The notes under the pieces: generated by a model
Told to the model about the DNA's origin: nothing
Seen by the model: the letters and a program-made list of their open reading frames with translations, nothing else
The model's database searches: none
Part shown: in pieces, positions 1 through 12,212 of the stretch
Layout: every line of letters starts with the position of its first letter
Numbering within the stretch: position 1 is the first letter of the stretch
Assembly (NCBI RefSeq): GCF_000002235.5
Contig: NW_022145605.1
Span: 1,963,178-2,027,177 of the forward strand
Length of the DNA: 64,000 bases
From: Strongylocentrotus purpuratus
Lineage: Eukaryota; Echinodermata; Echinoidea; Camarodonta; Strongylocentrotidae
Direction of reading: 5' to 3'
Position numbers and translations under genes: made by a program

Positions 1-1504
1 TATCTTCACCTGAGAGAAAGTGATATATGCGCATTGTGATCCAAAAGGGTGTTCATGTGTATGGCACTGTCCGAGACTTGTGTTGTGTAGCAGTGTGCAT
101 GGTCTCACAGCATAGAGTGAAAGAAAATGGGCTCGTTTGTGTTGATAACTTACCGCTAGATTGTTCCACTGGGATATATTGAGATTCAAAGAGTTTTAAA
201 TGATGTATAATGCCTTCACCATGTAGTGTATATGATGTTATGGAGAGGAAAAGGTGTGAGTGAGTGGGTGAATATATGTGGGAGTGTGTGTGTGTGTGAT
301 AGTGTATGAGTGAATGAATAAATGAATGACATCAAAACAATATGATATGTTGTCGCGTACTTGTCATTAAAATGTACTATAACTTCAGATTTATCAAGTG
401 CAAAGATACTGCTATAATAGTATCACAAACAAAACATTTTGATATACATGTATTATTAAACTTCACAGCAGCAACCCAATCAAGTTATCATGATGGAATA
501 GTGAAATTCAATGCTAATTCTGGTCAGGTTTATCTCTGTCCAAATGTACATGCATGTACTGGTAATTGAGCATCATGGCTAATAGATTTTGTTACCCTGG
601 ATTATAATTGTAATGTTAATCCTCATGTTTTTGTTTTTGTTTTTACATGCACTGTATCAAAGCAGAAATGGGTTCAAATTTATCAAAAGCTAAATTATAC
701 TTATATTTGAGTGTGAATTAATTAGCTCTGAAATCAACTGAGGGATAAAAATATAATATTTTAACATTTAGGTCTGATTCGTTGACATATGGAGAGTATT
801 TTAAAGTCACTGGAATGTATTACTCACAGTGCTACATTGTTGATCATGAGGACCAAAATTAGCTTGCACTTTGTCTGCCGAGAGCCAGGAGGGTACTAAA
901 CTTGTATACCATACTTTCATATAGAGAGCTAACACTTTTCTTGCTCCCATCATCTAATCAGGAGTGTACGAGGCTGAAATGCCTTGAAAGAGATCACTAG
1001 TGTTTTCGTCTCTGATGGCAGATACAGAAGGCCCCAGTACGAATGGAAATAATGATGATTGTAATGTACATTTGTAAAGAAAATTGTAATTTTCTCTAAC
1101 TTCTTGAATTGCAAGGGGGAAAAGAGAGTTAGTATATTTTGCTTATGGATTTCTAACAACTACTCTGTTCAGTCTGGAGCATAACATCATTACACATTCA
1201 GGTGCAAGAGTGAATTTGAAAATTCTTTTTCTCCTGCTTTAGAAGCATTTCTAAATATATGCATTTTATGAAAACTACTATGTGAAATATTATTCCATCA
1301 GTGTAAGTTTACATGGTCTCTTTAGACTCAGACGGGCATTGACTCTGTGATAAAGTTTATGGAGTTAACGCCCTTCCGGCTCCAAACAGAAGCATGTAGT
1401 ACGCTCTTTTCAGTCTTCTGTGTATGAAGCGCAGGCTCACTGCACTTGTATACGTCACAGCCTTGTATTATCATTACATTTCACTTCAAATACAAGAACA
1501 CTTT
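1..1504. other. AT-rich sequence without a supported gene
   Basis: No open frame here has exon-like splice borders or recognisable protein. The texture (TG-rich stretches near 280-300, many stops in all frames) would fit the 3' untranslated region or an intron of a gene to the left. An ATTAAA hexamer at about 3393 is a possible distant poly(A) signal. This is inference only. Confidence 0.3.
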
Positions 1505-1665
1505 GGCCCGAATTCACAAAGCAAGGTTTGAGCTCAAACCTCCTTTTGTTTCGCCAAACCTCCTTTTGTTCTTTACAAACCAGGTTTGTAAAAAACGAGT
1601 AAAACGAGTCATATGACGTACGAAAACCAAGGTTTGTCGACAAACCTCCTTTGTGAATTCGGGCC
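1505..1665. mobile_element. Short inverted-repeat element (MITE-like, ~161 bp)
   Basis: The left end reads GGCCCGAATTCACAAAG and the right end is its exact reverse complement, CTTTGTGAATTCGGGCC. The interior is also largely self-complementary: AGGTTTG and CAAACCT words recur on both sides. There is no coding capacity. This architecture is typical of a non-autonomous DNA transposon; no superfamily is assigned because a target-site duplication is not obvious. Confidence 0.7.
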
Positions 1666-4038
1666 TTTGTGTCTTGATGATAACTTAAAGCAGTTCTGAA
1701 AAGACATTTTTTCTGTGACAGAGTTGGTCAAACCTGTATTTCAAGATCACTAAAGGGAATGAGAAAACCTGTGTTTAACTAAGGACAGTTGGTTTTAAGC
1801 TTCCTTTCATTACAGCTTTTGATGAAAAAAATGCTCAAGGAATGCAAAATTGTGGTCTTTATAGACAGGTGGTCTTTATATGGGACAGGTTAAACTGTGA
1901 ACGATACACTAGTTGTTTTGAATATGAGATATCCTTTCTTTCAAACTTTTTTAAGAGACAACACTTCATAATTTGGACTTGACCAGACAAAGATCAATGG
2001 CATTAAAATATAAACCTTGCTCATAAATATTTAAGGAGTAATATTTGTTTCCATTACTTATGATATGATATAGGTTCAGTGATATGTACTCTATATGCTT
2101 GCATTGTTGAAGGATCAATTCTGTCTTTAAGATATTATTTGCAGAAGGTTTTGATTGTGGTTTCTATCTGTAGTCAAGTCATGTAAAAGCAATATTTGTT
2201 TCTTGCTATATACATTATGTGTATTTAAGTGTTATTTACTTTTGGTTTCGACCCTTTTCAAGGGATAGGAAGTCCTTTTTATACACCAAAATAGTTTCAA
2301 AACAATATTATCTAATGCCTCGATTTCTGGCAGATGCTGGGTATAAGTAACCTTGCCTTTCACACACTGAGTTGGAATCTGTTGTGCAAGCCATCATGCT
2401 GATGTTCAGTTATATGTGAACAGACCATTTTGATAATTGAGGAAAAATATAAGAAAGTAAGGTCGGTGTATTTAATTTTATCTCCTGCTAAAACCCAGAG
2501 GGGTGTCAACTCTGAATGAAGTTAAATGAGTAAACCCATTCTGACTTTCAGGAAATGATATCACGTTGAAATCAATTTTCTTGAAAAGCTCTTTTTAAAC
2601 AGATGCAATTTGTGGTTTTGGATACTTGAGTTGCAAGTTTAAAAAAAAATTGTAATTTGTGAATACATTCCTCTCTCCCTACTTGAATGACTTGAGAATT
2701 CTCATATTTCCTTGTCAAAATTTAGCTCATTTATTTTACAATAGTTACCTCATCTTTCATATTCAGTTTGAATAACTTCAAGATGGTACTTAAAATTTTC
2801 TTTCCAATTATGATAACAGATGGATCAATCATTCTCTAAGTATGAACACACATAGCTTTGATAAACAGAAAAGAAACAGGAAAAAAGAAGTCAGTTCACA
2901 TTTATTTTTGTTTCTGTTCATAGAAGAGTTAAAGGATTCCTTTTCAATGTGTGAAAGCTGGGTTTGTTTTTCTTCAGGAAACATGTTTGATAAAGCACTT
3001 TACTTGATAGGTGAATGTTTACATTGGAATTGGAGAGAACTAAATGCAATTACAACCAAGAACTATTAGCTTGCCATGATTTAATTTTGGATAAAAATAT
3101 AAAAATGATTTCCATATAAGAAGGAAGGTTATCTGTTTCAGTCTAATAACAAATAAGAGTGCAAAAATATTTTTTTAATTAAGCCTATTTTTCATGGTAT
3201 TATGAGATTAAAATGAAATTTGAAGTAACAATTTTATTAGTCCAGACATGTGGTTGCTGTTATTGTTTTGATTGTAGTGTTTTTTTCTTCATGTTTTGAT
3301 CTTATATATAGTATTATATATTGTGTGTATAGTATTTAATAACACCTCTGTATACATTGTAAATAGTCAAACGCTTGTTATTTCCTGAGTGAAATTAAAC
3401 TTTGTGCAAGTTGTCTGTGAAACACGCTAAATATGATTCATGTGTTTTCTTTCTTGGATTTGTGCCATACCCCCCCCCCCCCCCCCCCCCATCCCTGAGA
3501 AGTCTGGATCTGCTACCATATAGCAACATGTTGAAGATGGTGAGGGTAGGTGAGCTAAGGAGGAGGGGAGGGGACAGATTAAGCAGGAAACAGAGAGAGA
3601 GAGAGAGAGGGAGATAAAATGGGGCATACATAGCAAAATGTAGATGAAGGAATAAGAGCAGAGGAAGGAGAGAGACAGACAATAAGGAATAGGTAGTGCA
3701 ATTTACAAGACAACAGAAATGAGCATAGATACATCTCAAGAGAGAGAATGAGTGAGTAAGATGGGAATACAAGGCAAACATTTAAAAGATGATGAGAGTG
3801 TAACAAGAGGAAGAGAAGGTGGGTGGGAGTCGGTGGGCATAATATTTGTCTCTAACCTTGACTTCACCTTTTTAAGGAAAGAGATGGAAATTGGTTAGAA
3901 TGACTCAACAGTTCATGTAGACTGCTCGTCATGTGATCAGAGATGATGTCAATTATGACTCTTCTCTCAGCTCAATTGTATGATGTTAAACAACACTAAA
4001 CATTCACCTGGGATTCAAGTACATGCTGGGTTGAACCT
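1666..4038. other. Gene-less stretch with a poly-C run and GA repeats
   Basis: No supported exon. Around 1851-1897 a 'gtggtctttata..acaggt' segment resembles the interior of the CAGTCAAACCTG element at 18.9 kb and is probably a decayed relative. A poly-C run lies at about 3471-3490 and a (GA)n run at about 3594-3612. Confidence 0.4.
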
Positions 4039-4455
4039 GGGCCCGGTTTCATAAAAACTTGTTAACAATAACAAGTGCTAAACTTCTATGACAAATTTGC
4101 TCTCGGCCAATCAAATGCCATGATTTCAGTAGCTTAATAATAATACAAATTAAAAAAAAATAATAAAAACGGTGCTTATATAGCGCTTACCACCGAAGTC
4201 TCTAAGCGCTATAACAAACAAAATACAATGATAAACAGTTACATATCAAACAAAACACCAAGAAAATGGAAATAAACCTACAAATTACATACATATGAAA
4301 TATACATAAATGTGAACAGAGTAAGTTAATCATCAAAAGCAATTTTGAATAAATGTGTCTTGAGACAAGTTTCGAATTGGTTAACAGTCGGACAGTAGTT
4401 TATAACGGTTATTGTTACTTGTTACTGATAACAAAATGTTATAAAAACAGGACCC
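4039..4455. mobile_element. Inverted-repeat element interrupted by a SINE-like insertion
   Basis: The outer ends match the short palindromic element at 62,870-63,017: both begin with a CCCGGTTTCATAAAAACTTG / CCCTGTTTCAAAAACTG type end, and both contain TCTCGGCCAATCA / TCTCAGCCAATCA. Here the element is split after CAGTAGCTTA by about 256 bp of unrelated sequence and resumes after CAGTAGTTTA. The uninterrupted copy reads AGTAGCTTATAAC across that point, so the interruption is a secondary insertion. Confidence 0.7.
4137..4392. mobile_element. SINE-like insertion with imperfect 10-bp target duplication
   Basis: The segment is bounded by CAGTAGCTTA (4127-4136) and CAGTAGTTTA (4393-4402), as expected for a target-site duplication with one later mutation. 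It starts with TAATAATAATA and an A-rich stretch followed by CTTATATAGCGCTTA...TCTAAGCGCT. The same signature occurs near 29,165-29,235 and, more diverged, near 39,870-39,950 and 55,490-55,830. No protein is encoded. Confidence 0.6.
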
Positions 4456-5818
4456 AGGTACGATTCTAGAAGATATTTTTGGGGGTGGGAGTGGGGGGAC
4501 TTGTGGTTCATGCATTCATTTTCCACATGTGAGTCGCTTCAATTAAATTACAATATTTGCACCTTTTTTACATTCATATTTATTCCATTCTCTTTTCGTA
4601 CGATTTCACTCTCAAATGGCGCATCGCCATAGACCGTGCTAGTTTAACGCAGGCCTACGTCAATAAAAATGATGCCTCGTGTGCCATATGAACATAACAA
4701 CCTTATCTTCGTACAATTGATATGGCATCTTGGCTCCGATGGAAATCTTACTTAACGAACGATTCAACATTCATATTATGGATGTTTTTAATTATTTTTG
4801 TTTTGCTTCTTTAAAGTAATGTACTATTTTTCTGTTAAAAAGTGGAGAGATTTCAAAAGCATAGAAATCACAATTGCAAGCGCCAGGACGGATGCAACCA
4901 CTTCGTTGTCATGGTAACAGTGCTGATGGTGATGTTGAAAGTGTTAATAAAAGCCATGGTGTGATATAAGGAGCTATAATCTATCTCGAGGAGGTACGAT
5001 GAGTGATTAGATTAATGATTGACGCTGTTTGTCACGTGATAGTTAATGTGATGACGGTACCCAATGTGGTTGCATGAATAATTTTCAGTCAAATCTTTCT
5101 TTTGAGTTATCTTCTGGGGAGGGGGAAGCCCACAGCAAACGTCGATTTCACACAAGACTCGTCGGTGGTGATTTCTTTTGTTGAATCCACTGTTACTAAA
5201 GTGACGCAAATGAGACGTAATTACATTATGAATGATTGAAAAGGGACGTTTTACAAATACAGACACAAATACGGTACTATACCATTAATGTTACATATAG
5301 AAATGTCAAGCCAGTCGTAGTAAGAAGAAAGAAAGCACACTTTTGTTCAATTCAGTTTATTTCAATTTATTCCATTATCATATGAAAAAGAAATGTTTAA
5401 ATTGTACGAATAAATACAAATACACGACGAAAAAGAAAACTACGAAAAAAGCGATATGTTTGAAAGCACTTGACCGTATAAAAACATTATCAAGGTGACG
5501 AATTGTTTGTCACAAACCCATCAGTAAATAAAGTCTTCAGTTTTGGTCAGAAGTGACTCATAAACACTCATGAGCATTTCTTGAAGTCAATAAATTGACG
5601 AGATTCGTTTTGTTTTTTGCGGGATTGAAATTTGGTAGAAACTTTGACTTCTACATCCACCTTCCCGTTGATAAGTAATGAAATTGATAAGCTAGCAAAT
5701 TATTCAGATGGCAAATAATTTTCCGTAGGGTGGGTTTGATATTGTTTCATGTGTCCCTCCCCTTCGTTACTCACTGTATTCAATTTCCATCTCGATGCAT
5801 CTACTCTCATTACTCAAT
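4456..5818. other. No gene recognised
   Basis: Several stops occur in all frames. The open frame on the minus strand near 5012-5266 has no splice context and no recognisable domain. Nothing else stands out. Confidence 0.3.
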
Positions 5819-6786
5819 CACTCTCTCCCGTCCTTCTACTCTTCCGCCTCCTCTTCATTTTCCTCTACCTCTTTCTCCTCCTCCTCCTCCTCCCTCCTCC
5901 TCCTCCTCCTCTCTCCTTCTCCTCTCTCTCTCTCTCCTCCTCCTCCTTCTCCTCCTCATCCTCCTCTCTCTCCTCCTCCTCTCTCTCTCTCCTCCTCCTC
6001 TCTCTCTCCTCCTCTCTCTCCTCCTCCTCTCCTCCTCCTCCTTCTCCTCCTCCTCCTTCTCCTCTTCCTCCTCTCTCTCCTCCTCCTTCTCCTCTTCCTC
6101 CTCTCTCTCCTCCTTCTCCTCTTCCTTTTCCTCTACCTCCTTCTCCTCCTCCTCCTCTCTCTCCTCCTCCTTCTCCTCTTCCTCCTCTCTCTCCTCCTTC
6201 TCCTCTTCCTTTTCCTCTACCTCTTTCTCCTCCTCCTCCTCCTCCTCCTCCTTCTTCTCCTCTCTCCTTCTCCTCTCTCTCTCCTCCTCCTCCCTCTCTC
6301 CTCCTCCTCCTCCTCCTTTCTCCTCCTCCTCCTCTTCCTCCTCTCTCTCCTCCCCCTTCTCTCTCCCCTCCTTCTCCTCCTCCTCTTCCTCCTCCTCTCC
6401 TCCTCTCCTCCTCCTCCTCCTCCTTCTCCTCCTCCTCCTCCTTCTCCTCCTTCTCCTCCTTCTCCTCTTCCTCCTCTCTCTCCTCCTCCTCCTTCTCCTC
6501 TTCCTCCTCTCTCTCCTCCTTCTCCTCTTCCTTTTCCTCTACCTCCTCTCTCTCCTCCTTCTCCTCTTCCTATTCCTCTACCTCTTTCTCCTCCTCCTCC
6601 TTCTCCTCCTCTCTCCTTCTCCTCTCTCTCTCCTCCTCCTCCTCCCTCTCTCCTCCTCCTCCTCCTCCTTCTCCTCTTCCTCCTCTCTCTCCTCCTCCTC
6701 CTCTCTCCCCTCCTTCTCCTCCTCCTCCTCCTCTTCCTCCTCTCCCTCCTCCTCCTCCTCCTCCTCCTCCTCCTCGTCCTCCTCCC
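5819..6786. repeat. ~970 bp polypyrimidine (CTC/CCT)n tract with a higher-order unit
   Basis: The plus strand is almost purely C and T, built from CTC, CCT and CTCTCT words. A higher-order unit of roughly 85-90 bp is visible because the block CTTTTCCTCTACCTC recurs near 6126, 6211 and 6532, with a variant (CTATTCCTCTACCTC) near 6569. The tract is open in three plus frames and one minus frame only because it lacks A and G-led stops. The resulting Ser/Leu/Pro or Arg/Gly/Glu polypeptides are not genes. Confidence 0.95.
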
Positions 6787-9700
6787 CGCTTCCATGATGT
6801 CACCATATGGGGTCATGATCACCATGGTGACCCCTCACCAAGAAACCTCCCTCCATGACGAATTGATAAATCTATCAATCTCAGGATGAGACAGCCGTGT
6901 ATGTGGGTAACCATTCATTCGTCGTCGTTTCGTCGTCGTTTCCTGGTCGTTGATGTCAAACCGCGGGCCATGCTGCGAAAGTTCATGGAATCACCTCATC
7001 ATTGCTTCGACTGTTTGATTGCTGGTGAGTCATCGATCGCGGTGTGATGCTACCTAGAAGCATAGTGCACGGGACAATGGAATCATTTAGTATGCGATCA
7101 GGCTTACGAATGCTTCGTCGGCGTGTGGGCGCGAAATGTAGAGCAGAGATTATTGACAACTAGCTGGTTGATCAATTAAGAATATTTTGCTTAACCAGTC
7201 AACGGAGGGGTTCCATTTTGTCCATGTAAAATGTGTATATTATGATCCAAGTTCAGATGGTAGTAGTAGTAATATTTATTTCCGTATAAAAACATAATAA
7301 CAATGCATGAGGTAGGCCTACGGTGGATTGCCCACATCCAGCTTATCCGACATGGGAAAGCTGGCCTTCCGTGGATTAGATTACTAGTAGTCAGCACCCG
7401 AAGACGTATCAATGGCATATAACTGATAAACGGTGGGTTGGGGGGGGGGGGGGCTGTTGCAGGACCGACTCTACATGCCTAGATAATTATATGGAGAGAG
7501 ATTAACATATTGCCCTCTCCCCCTTTTTTATCATATTTTCTTAGAGAAGTAATTTTTTGCCTCTTTTAGTTTACCAACCCTAGTCCTGCATGCTCACAGT
7601 ATATCACTCGTTAACCTCGCCCTTTAAAAGGTTGTTTGTGCATCATTACATTTTTTGGTAACAGGTGAAAATCCCTGCGTGTACCCAAATTTCACCCAGG
7701 GGAAAGAATTATGACTCGATGACTAACGGTATTATGAACGGATGGTGCGACGTCATGTGACTCATTATTATATAAACTACCAATGGGTCACCCCCCCCCC
7801 CTTCTTATTATCTTTATCTCTCCTTCTCCCCCTTCTCTATCTATCTCGCGCACACACACTCTCTCTCCCTCCCCCTCATTCCCCTATCCTCGTTCTCCCT
7901 ACCATCTTCCCTCATCTCTCCTCTTCTCTCTCCTCTTCTCTCTCCTCTTCCCCTCTCTATTGTGTCTTTTTTTGCGCCATACTAGCAGCATAAGCTGTAC
8001 TCTATCTTGTACATGACCCAACAAAAACTTCTCTTGCCCCATGTACATAGTAATAACAATAATTATTAATCTAAATTGTACTTCATTTTTGTATTTACTA
8101 AATCAATATACATGCAGCCCCTTTCTTAGGCCAACTCATCTATATACAGCTATACTTATTGGGTGCTTTAATATTTATGCATATAACAGGTTATAAAATA
8201 ATTTATCGAAGAAGACTGCACACTTATTGTTAACATTTTACAATCGTAAAACAGAGACGGTTTTACGACTGTGTAATAATGAGCTTCATTTCGAGACTGA
8301 CATTTTAACAAATGAAAACAAGAGCAAAGCCAACAAACAATGGGAAATTGGGAAGAAACCCTGAGGACATTAGCATCTTATCTAGGGCAAGTTCACCTCA
8401 ATCTTATTACCCTCATGCCAGTATACGCCACAGGCAGGAGACCCGGAAGTGCTGGGAAGGCAGTGACATCTTCCTATATATCCTCCTTTCTGCAAATTCG
8501 CCATTTTCAGCCTTATAGGCAACACTGCCGCCCCAATAATAATTATGTCATGATAGCTATCATCCCCGGGGGGCGGGGGGGGGGGGTACTCACATATTAA
8601 GACATACGGGGATGTGCGCTCTAAAGAGTCACTTGCTAACAAAGAATCCCTAAACATCGGTTCCATTTTAACAAAAATATCCCTAAACATGGGTCCGTTT
8701 TTCAAAATTTCCAAAATGTCGGGTGTTTGCATGCTTTTTTTTTTAGAGGGTGGGCTTATTGGAACTTTATTCTTCTGCTATATTGTCAACAAGTGCCCCC
8801 TCTGATATCATGCCTTTTCAAAGTGGTGATGTCTGGTAATGTAAGTAAACTAAGAGAGAAAATCCTATGACTAATTCGATATAATTGTTCCGTCTTTGTC
8901 CAATACAGTTTATCGTGTCTTACAATAAATAAAAACTAGTCAAATGCAAAATTGTTCTCAGTCATGCAAAAAATAGCTTCTTTGACGATGTGTTTACTTG
9001 ATTAATGGCAGTCCATGCATGTAAAAGGTCTATTATAACGATTCGAATGTAAAAACGTTATTGGGGAACAAAATCAGTGTACCAACACCCTACACGTGAG
9101 TAAATTTATTTGAGTAGGGAAATTATTTTTCCGTAATTTTAGTCAACTTTTAACTGTCATAAATTTTGTATGTGATACACTCACAATTAAAAAGGACATG
9201 AATTATGTACAAAACATTATTATCATAATGTATAAGAGCACTTATTCAGTGGCGCATCCGAAATCTGGTGGATGCGTTATTAACTGAAGAACCCTGTATG
9301 CTTATTCTGTAGGTTTTATTAAGATAATTTTCCCAGGCCTTCCAACTGGATTCCCTGTGATATAGGTATGCTACTGGTCTGTGTTCCCGCCCTTTGTTCA
9401 TTCTTCGTTGTTAGCTTTTTGAGAATACAAATACGAGAAAGAACCACACCTGTACTGACGTCATTCGCTATTGTTTGTGAAACAGTGAATGGCATTAGTT
9501 TCACGAACTCTTTTTCATAAAATCAGGTTAAACATGCATTCACTTTCCCGCCCAATCACTGCATTTATGTCACCACACGCTATAATAGCTACAGCAGGAG
9601 GAAAAGAGGAATAAGGATGAAGAAGAGGACGAAGAAACCGGGGTTTTGTCAGTCTCGGGACGACACAGAAAATAGAAACGGCTGTCAAAATGGGGGAACC

Positions 9701-9980
9701 CCCCTGCGCTTTTGGGTTGAGTCACGCATTGCATGACGTCATGCTAACGGTTAACATGCAGACCATGGCATGTAAATTTATTGTACCCCCCCCCCCCCCC
9801 CTATACTCAGTGTTGCAATTTTAAATAACTGTTTCTCAGTTCTGATGCTTTTCTAAACATCTGAATTTTTAATGTTGATTATGATATTGGTCTTTAGTCG
9901 TTCCCCTTCCCCTATGTTTTTACCGGTTTCGTTTGTCTTCTTCGGTTGACATGCAATAAAAGAGAAGACTATTATACGTG
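6787..9980. other. Gene-less region with small repeats
   Basis: It contains poly-G at about 7440-7453, a poly-C/CT-rich patch at 7790-7960 and a poly-G-headed repeat at about 8566-8740. The last has direct repeats of CCCTAAACATSGGT. Poly-C lies at 9785-9801. No exon pair with compatible phases was found. Confidence 0.35.
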
Positions 9981-10546
9981 ATTAATTTTCTTCTCAGAAT
10001 CAGGGGGGGGGGGGGGGGGGGGGGGGTAGTGAGCACATTTTTTTTTTTTGATCCTCAAAAAAAATTTCAATTTGCACCCCCCCCCCCCCCCCTTGAGCGC
10101 CAGGGGGGGGGGGGGGGGCCCAACCCACAAAAAAGGTAAAAATCACGTGATTTTACATGATTTTTTTTCTCAAGGGGGGGGGGGGGGGCCGGGCCCCGGG
10201 CCCTCCCCCTGGATTCGCCACTGGGTGGGGCCTTAAAAAGAAAAAACAAACTACACATGTATGATAAGTAAGCAAATAATATCAGATCCGGTTTAAATAG
10301 AGACATTGTAAAAAAAAAAAAAAGCGATAAACTTGGCTGAGCAACAACATTTTGAAGGGGCGACGTACTCAGTCTTTAGGGGGTGAGCGAGATCACAATT
10401 GGCGTAGTGTCTATGGTTGGGGGGGGGGGGGGCGGCCGGGGAGTCGATTCTCGTCAAAGTAATGTGTGAGATCAAACCCCATACCCTCTTTTTTCCATGG
10501 AGGCCAAGATAGTAATGGGAAAATCCAGCTTGAAGTAAAGGACTGT

Positions 10547-10579
<33 letters not shown>

Positions 10580-10676
10580 AGAGGACACTTTTTTTTTTGG
10601 TATCGAAATTTGAAAATTTGACATTTTGCTCCGTTGCGGGGGGGGTAAGGTCATCTTTTGAGGTCGGCCATGGGAA

Positions 10677-10736
<60 letters not shown>

Positions 10737-10826
10737 AAGAGGGGGGGGGGGGGGGGGGGGTTTAGGGAAATTTAAGGGGGGGGGGGTTTACACACAAAAA
10801 ATTACCAAAGGGGGGTTTAACCCCCA

Positions 10827-10888
<62 letters not shown>

Positions 10889-10925
10889 TGTGTACGCGCC
10901 TGATGTACAGTGTATTCCAGGGCAC
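9981..10925. repeat. Cluster of long homopolymer runs (G, C, A, T)
   Basis: Runs of 13-60 identical bases alternate here: G at 10,003-10,026, C at 10,077-10,092, G at 10,104-10,118 and 10,176-10,188, G at 10,546-10,578, T at ~10,677-10,703 directly followed by A to 10,733, G at 10,741-10,760, and a C run of about 60 at 10,829-10,888. Phrases such as CTGGATTCGCCACTGGG and TGTACGCGCCTG beside the runs look like ends of mobile elements. Run lengths may be unreliable if they come from assembly. Confidence 0.85.
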
Positions 10926-11033
10926 AGTGTTCTCATGAATTGTTCAAAGATAATGATTAATAGAAAGTTCATTGTACAGTATGGTGTTATTTTCAATGAT
11001 AAGCATGGGTTCAACATTCTGTAGAAATGAAAT

Positions 11034-11049
11034 GAGAGAGAGAGAGAGA

Positions 11050-11083
<34 letters not shown>
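11034..11083. repeat. (GA)n microsatellite
   Basis: A near-perfect GAGAGA run of about 50 bases with one GGGA interruption. Confidence 0.9.
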
Positions 11084-11084
<1 letters not shown>

Positions 11085-11737
11085 AGGGGACTATGGGGTT
11101 TGGAGTGACAATCAGTCCCCCTCCCTCCCCATTGAAATTTGTTACACCAAATCCTTAGAAGCTAAGCTCCTTTCGGTATTTTCGTAAATCTCCCCTTTTT
11201 TTTCTTGAATTGCATCAAAGTGGTTGATCTATGCCCCTCAAAATAATGAATAAGGTTTTCATCCAAGGTAATGTTGGATGATATGCGCAGACAAAATAAA
11301 AACAACACTGTTTGATTCAGGGGCGGCGGAGCGACTTCCAAATTCCAAAGGGGGGGGGGGGGGGCACCAACATAAAAGGGGCACTTTCTGGGAAAACGGG
11401 CACCTACAAATGGAAATCTCAAAGCGAAAATATACAATATTTTAGACATTGGAATACACCCCTACATTGTAATTACATTAATAGGGATGATTTCATTATT
11501 TGCTTCTCTTTCTACACCATACTTTGCAGTTGGGTGTGGTGATCTGAATATTCAATTTCGAGCGAGCGACGCGAGCGAGGAAATTTTTAAGATTTGTGAG
11601 GTCGCAGTGCGAAAAATTACATGTTATAAAGAGGAAAAACCCCAATCCTGCTGGGGTTATAAACACATTATCACAACGGGAGGCTGAAAAGACCTTTGGT
11701 ATAAGTAACATAATTATATCATCTGTAAATGCGAGCG

Positions 11738-12212
11738 ATCTTTAATGATGAGAGGAAAATGGGACACTTATCGAAAGATATAAGACAGAAAAGGGGCACG
11801 TGTAAAAGTACAAAGGTTGATTATCAGAGGTGAAAATGGGCCACTTCTTACTCCTGAAAAGAGGCACTCACCAGGGATGTAAAAAAGGCTCTTATGAGAA
11901 TGGGCAATTGTCGAGGGAAAAGGGGCACCCATCACATTGTGATAGGGATATTTATAAGTGGTGAAAAGGGGATAGGTCCCTTATTAGAAGTGAAAAGGGG
12001 CACTTATAGCACCTGAAAAGGGGCACTTACTATAGATTAAAAAGGACACTTATGAGAATGGAAAAGGACACTTATTGTAAAGGAAAATGGGAACTTGTCG
12101 AAGGTAAAGGGCATGTGCCAACATAAAAGGGGCACTTATCAGAGGTGATCAGGGGAAAGGGCACTTTAACGGTGTAATAAAAGAGGAACTTTTGGGGCAC
12201 TTGAAAAAGTGG
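11738..12212. repeat. Degenerate minisatellite built on AAAAGGGGCACTTA
   Basis: Variants of GTGAAAAGGGGCACTTATCA recur about a dozen times with spacing of roughly 25-50 bp, for example near 11,762, 11,795, 11,833, 11,861, 11,918, 11,993, 12,013, 12,046, 12,127 and 12,187. Unit length and sequence vary, so this is an old array. Two similar GGGGCAC words also lie upstream at 11,360-11,400. Confidence 0.7.

Noticed and set aside
5730..6889. Three overlapping plus-strand frames of about 360 residues and a 202-residue minus-strand frame
   Set aside because: They exist only because the polypyrimidine tract lacks stop codons; the products are pure Ser/Leu/Pro/Phe or Arg/Gly/Glu.
10472..11017. Poly-Pro/poly-Gly/poly-Lys/Phe frames on both strands
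   Set aside because: They are direct translations of homopolymer runs.
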